The notes under the pieces: generated by a model
What the model was told of the DNA's origin: nothing
Seen by the model: the letters and a program-made list of their open reading frames with translations, nothing else
Database searches by the model: none
Source: Mesorhizobium sp.
GTDB taxonomy: Bacteria > Pseudomonadota > Alphaproteobacteria > Rhizobiales > Rhizobiaceae
Assembly (NCBI RefSeq): GCF_004962245.1
Contig: NZ_SUHQ01000002.1
Coordinates: 124,001 to 188,000 of the forward strand
Direction of reading: 5' to 3'
DNA: 64,000 bases
Translations under genes and position numbers: made by a program
Shown here: piece by piece, positions 61,273 through 64,000 of the stretch
Layout: the number at the start of each line of letters is the position of its first letter
Numbering within the stretch: position 1 is the stretch's first letter

Positions 61273-62000
61273 TTGCCTCGATTGATCTTTGCGGTGAGTT
61301 CGACGCCGACGCGCGATGCGGCGCCATCGATGTGCCGGCGCATCCCCTCGCCGGCAGCCTGCGGGTCGTGCGCGGCGAGCGCGTCGTAGATCCGCACGTG
61401 CTCGGCGACGTTGACCTCGACCAGGTCGTGCAGCGGGTTCGTGAGGCGGGCATAGTGGATCGACTGGCGGATCTGCTCGCAGACGAAGGAAATGAAGGTG
61501 TAGATGTAGCCGTTGCCCGTGGCCCGGGCGATCGCCCGATGGAAAAGCAGATCGGCCTCGATGCTGCCGTCCTCCCAGCGCTCCTCGCCACCCATGCGGT
61601 CCAGCGCAGCCTTGATCGCGTCAAGATCGTCGGATGTGCAGCGCGCCGCGGCCAGCGTGGCGGATTCGGTTTCGAGGATGCTGCGCAGCTCGAAGAGCTG
61701 CTCCATGTTGCGCTGGTCCTTCAGCGCTTCGCGGTCGATCCGGATGGCCGTCCGCTGTTCCGGTGCCATGACGAATGCGCCCACGCCCTGACGCGCCTCG
61801 ATCATGCCATCGGCGCGAAGCTGCGCGATCGCTTCCCTGACAACATTGCGGCTGACGCCGAATTTGTCGGCGAGCTGGCTTTCGGTGGGAAGCCGGGCTC
61901 CCGGGATGATGTCGCCGCCCTCGATCTCGCGGCTCAGATGCGAGGCGACGCGATGCGGAAGCGCCTCCACGCTGCCTATGATGGACGAACGCTGCTTCAT
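61269..62000 (-). CDS. GntR/FadR family regulator
   Basis: The 243-residue product has a winged helix (VASHLSREIEGGDIIPGARL; FGVSRNVVREAIAQLRADGM) and an FCD helical ligand domain (ADLLFHRAIARATGNGYIYT). ATG 62000 was chosen over a 14-residue longer version by likeness to family starts. It lies 11 bases after the dehydrogenase gene and overlaps the VOC gene, so it is embedded in the operon it most likely controls. Its ligand is probably the hydroxy-acid or transported compound. Confidence 0.88.
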   Translation of the reverse strand: MKQRSSIIGSVEALPHRVASHLSREIEGGDIIPGARLPTESQLADKFGVSRNVVREAIAQLRADGMIEARQGVGAFVMAPEQRTAIRIDREALKDQRNMEQLFELRSILETESATLAAARCTSDDLDAIKAALDRMGGEERWEDGSIEADLLFHRAIARATGNGYIYTFISFVCEQIRQSIHYARLTNPLHDLVEVNVAEHVRIYDALAAHDPQAAGEGMRRHIDGAASRVGVELTAKINRGK

Positions 62001-62011
62001 GCGGCTTTCCC

Positions 62012-63478
62012 CTACAAATCGCTCCGATCGGGCATGAGACACGCGGGATTGAACAGGCCCGCCGGATCGAAGGCGGCCTTGATCGCGGTATGAATCTGCC
62101 GCTCGTGCTGCGACAGACCGGCCCAGAACACGTGACTGCGACTGCGCCCCACGCCATGCTCGGCGCTGAACGAGCCGCCGAGCGCTCCAACCAGCTCATA
62201 GAGTCGGGTCAAGACCGCCTGACCCACGGTCCTCGCTTCGCCGGGCTCGCAATCCGTGGGAGGCAGCACGTTGAAATGGATGTTGCCGTCGCCCGCATGG
62301 CCGTAGGCCAGCGGTGTCCAGCCCGGCCACTCCCGCACGATGCACGCGCGGGCCTGCTCGATCAGCTTCGGCACCTCGCTGAGGCGAACCGAGAGGTCGG
62401 TGCGGACATGAAAGCCACGCCGCGCCTGCCCCTCGACCAGGCCCTCCCGGATGGCCCAGAATGTGGCGGCCTGGGAGCGGCTTTGCGCGACGACACCGTC
62501 CTTGATCAGGTCGGCCTCGAGGGCGCGCGCCAGCATCGTTTCAAGAAGTCCGCCGGCGTCTATGCCTGGCCCACAGGCGAGTTCGACGATCGCATGAACC
62601 GGACACGCCTGCGTCAACGGCGAGCGCAGGTTCGGATCGATGAGATGGGCCAGCGGCAGGCACTCCTCCCCGATGACCTCAAATGCGCTGAGAAGGTCGG
62701 AGCAGAGATGCCGCGCCATCCGGAAAAGTTCGCACGCCTGGCTGAAGCTGCCCAGCCCGACATAGGCGGTCTCGACCTGCGTTGGCCGGGGCGAGAGCCT
62801 GACCTCGACGCCGGTGACGACCCCGAGCGTCCCCTCCGCGCCGATCAGCAATTGCTTCAGGCTGTAGCCGCGATTGTCCTTGCGCAGCCCGTTCATGCCA
62901 TTCCACAGTGTGCCGTCCGGCAGGACCGTCTCAAGCCCGAGCACCAGGTCACGCGTCATGCCGTAGCGCAGCACATTGATGCCGCCCGCATTGGTCGCGA
63001 CGTTGCCGCCGATCGTGCACGAACCCTGCGCACCGAGCGCGAGAGGGAACGTCATGTCGGATGCTTCGGCGGCATCCTTGACGTCCTGCAGCACGGCACC
63101 GGCGTCGGCCTGCAGCGTGAAGTCCAGTGGATCGACGGAACGTATCCGGTTGAGACGCTCAAGCGACAGCACGGCGCAGTCCGAATTGTCCGGAAGCGCA
63201 CCGCCGACAAGTCCGGTATTGCCGCCTTGCACGACGATGGCGACACCGCTCTGCGAGCACCATCTCACAAACGCCTGGACGTCTTCCACCGATTTTGGAC
63301 GCGCGACGAAGCGGGCACTACCGCGCCGGTCGCGGCTCCAATCGACGAGGTAGCGCTCTGCCAGCGGCGACTGTCCGTCTATCAGCGCATCACCCGCCAA
63401 CGGCGCAGGCAGCTCGACAATTGCGCCAGAAGCTTCGCGTTGAAGAGATGGACGATCCGTGATCATGGGTCCGATCAT
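62012..63478 (-). CDS. FAD-linked 2-hydroxy-acid dehydrogenase (GlcD/D2HGDH-like)
   Basis: The 488-residue product has the PCMH-type FAD domain (AIVVQGGNTGLVGGALPDNS; GGNVATNAGGINVLRYGMTR) and the C-terminal FAD-oxidase domain with YGHAGDGNIHFNV and AEHGVGRSR, which hold the His residues for the metal and substrate. The family oxidises D-lactate, glycolate or D-2-hydroxyglutarate to 2-oxoacids. No GlcE/GlcF partner is present. Starts ATG 63478 and 63466 are both possible. It is the first gene of the leftward operon ending at 58183. Confidence 0.9.
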   Translation of the reverse strand: MIGPMITDRPSLQREASGAIVELPAPLAGDALIDGQSPLAERYLVDWSRDRRGSARFVARPKSVEDVQAFVRWCSQSGVAIVVQGGNTGLVGGALPDNSDCAVLSLERLNRIRSVDPLDFTLQADAGAVLQDVKDAAEASDMTFPLALGAQGSCTIGGNVATNAGGINVLRYGMTRDLVLGLETVLPDGTLWNGMNGLRKDNRGYSLKQLLIGAEGTLGVVTGVEVRLSPRPTQVETAYVGLGSFSQACELFRMARHLCSDLLSAFEVIGEECLPLAHLIDPNLRSPLTQACPVHAIVELACGPGIDAGGLLETMLARALEADLIKDGVVAQSRSQAATFWAIREGLVEGQARRGFHVRTDLSVRLSEVPKLIEQARACIVREWPGWTPLAYGHAGDGNIHFNVLPPTDCEPGEARTVGQAVLTRLYELVGALGGSFSAEHGVGRSRSHVFWAGLSQHERQIHTAIKAAFDPAGLFNPACLMPDRSDL

Positions 63479-63682
63479 ACGGTCATCCTACAACTTCGGC
63501 AAGTCTCCAGTTCGCCTCAGCGGACCGTCGACATCGCTTCCAGGATCTTCGCCGCCTTGATCGGGGGAAGTGCCGGATCGCGGCGAAATGATGTCAGCGG
63601 CGGGTGGAACCCGTGATCGCCCGGTGACGTAGCCAGGCGGCGAGAATGCGCAGCGGTTCGGGCGACATAAAAACAGGAACTT

Positions 63683-63722
63683 AAAGCGCGTCGCATGGAT
63701 CCCTTCGGACGCGGCGCGCTTT
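63683..63722. terminator. Hairpin after the cytochrome c gene
   Basis: AAAGCGCGTCGC (63683-63694) pairs with GCGGCGCGCTTT (63711-63722) with one G-U type mismatch. It begins 5 bases beyond the stop of the leftward cytochrome gene and ends in a T-rich run on that strand. Confidence 0.65.
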
Positions 63723-63726
63723 GATC

Positions 63727-64000
63727 TCATGGCGGAACCTGAACGGTGATCTTGATCGATGAATAATAGGCGGCGACATTCGCTATATCCTCATCGCTCA
63801 AGCTCTTGGTCACGACAGTCATCTGCTCGTTCTTGCGCTCGCCTGCCTTGAAGGCCATCAACGCCTTGACAAGATAAGCCTCCTTTTGCCCGGCTATGTT
63901 CGGCGCCTCGGGCAGCTTGGCGATGCCATCCTTGCCATGGCAAACTTGGCACTTCAGCATGACCTTTTTGCCCGAAGCGGCGTCACCTCCGGCCTCAGCA
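63727..64000 (-). CDS. Class I cytochrome c, N-terminus off window
   Basis: The last 91 residues of a c-type cytochrome are present; the frame runs off the window. A haem motif CQVCH and a likely distal Met in NEQMTVVTKSLS, with LSDEDIANVAAYYSSI at the end, define a class I fold (cytochrome c4/c5-like). It is a periplasmic electron carrier; the partner is outside the window. Confidence 0.85.
   Translation of the reverse strand, partial: AEAGGDAASGKKVMLKCQVCHGKDGIAKLPEAPNIAGQKEAYLVKALMAFKAGERKNEQMTVVTKSLSDEDIANVAAYYSSIKITVQVPP

Noticed and set aside
62090..63616. Plus-strand frame of 508 codons
   Set aside because: Shadow of the FAD-linked dehydrogenase.

Overview
The window is GC-rich, densely coding chromosomal-type DNA from an alphaproteobacterium, most likely Rhizobiales and close to Mesorhizobium. 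The indications are the gene families (a DUF6456-like protein, a GcrA-type C-terminus, a PruR/DcpA pair, DmeRF, a PaoABC-type aldehyde oxidase, a rhizobial small secreted Cys-rich family), an SOS box of the alphaproteobacterial GTTC-N7-GTTC form in front of dinB, and hairpin repeats of the type that litter rhizobial intergenic regions. No rRNA, tRNA, CRISPR array, complete IS element or replication origin was seen.

Layout. 1-2280: a glycosyltransferase and a downstream partner cut by the window edge. 3004-6277: a compact regulatory island with an S24-type phage-like repressor, a GcrA-like protein carrying a hexapeptide repeat, a DUF6456-like protein, a zinc-ribbon protein and two small unknowns; two sigma70-like promoters with a nearly identical core suggest one shared regulator. 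6359-14584: GNAT, SOS-controlled dinB, LysR, methyltransferase, monooxygenase-like, AraC and quinone oxidoreductase genes, mixed with decayed gene pieces. 15481-17540: a cobalt/nickel efflux unit (dmeR, dmeF, NicO transporter) with a palindromic operator. 18386-24151: a divergent FAD oxidase/GntR pair, a winged-helix/TPR regulator, chaC and an rRNA pseudouridine synthase, plus a duplicated fragment of the latter. 24418-30977: Na/Pi cotransporter and PstS, a 2OG-Fe(II) oxygenase, NfeD and an SPFH protein.

31058-37943 is surface related: a 1141-residue autotransporter with nine 50-residue repeats, AraC and LuxR regulators, and an Omp25/RopB-like porin. 38099-51172 is rich in molybdopterin and pterin functions: a PaoABC-like oxidase, a PruR-DcpA pterin/c-di-GMP module, a TetR regulator, and a second molybdenum hydroxylase operon ending in a MoaD/ThiS-like gene. 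51303-55717 encodes an RND efflux pump. 58183-63478 is one leftward operon combining an FAD-linked hydroxy-acid dehydrogenase, a FadR-type regulator, a VOC protein and an NMT1-like ABC importer, which looks like uptake plus oxidation of one unknown substrate. The window ends inside a cytochrome c gene.

The least explained parts are the 3.0-6.3 kb island and the genes and fragments around the two molybdenum hydroxylases. Start codons were chosen from family length, ribosome binding sites and overlap with the upstream gene; several are TTG or GTG.
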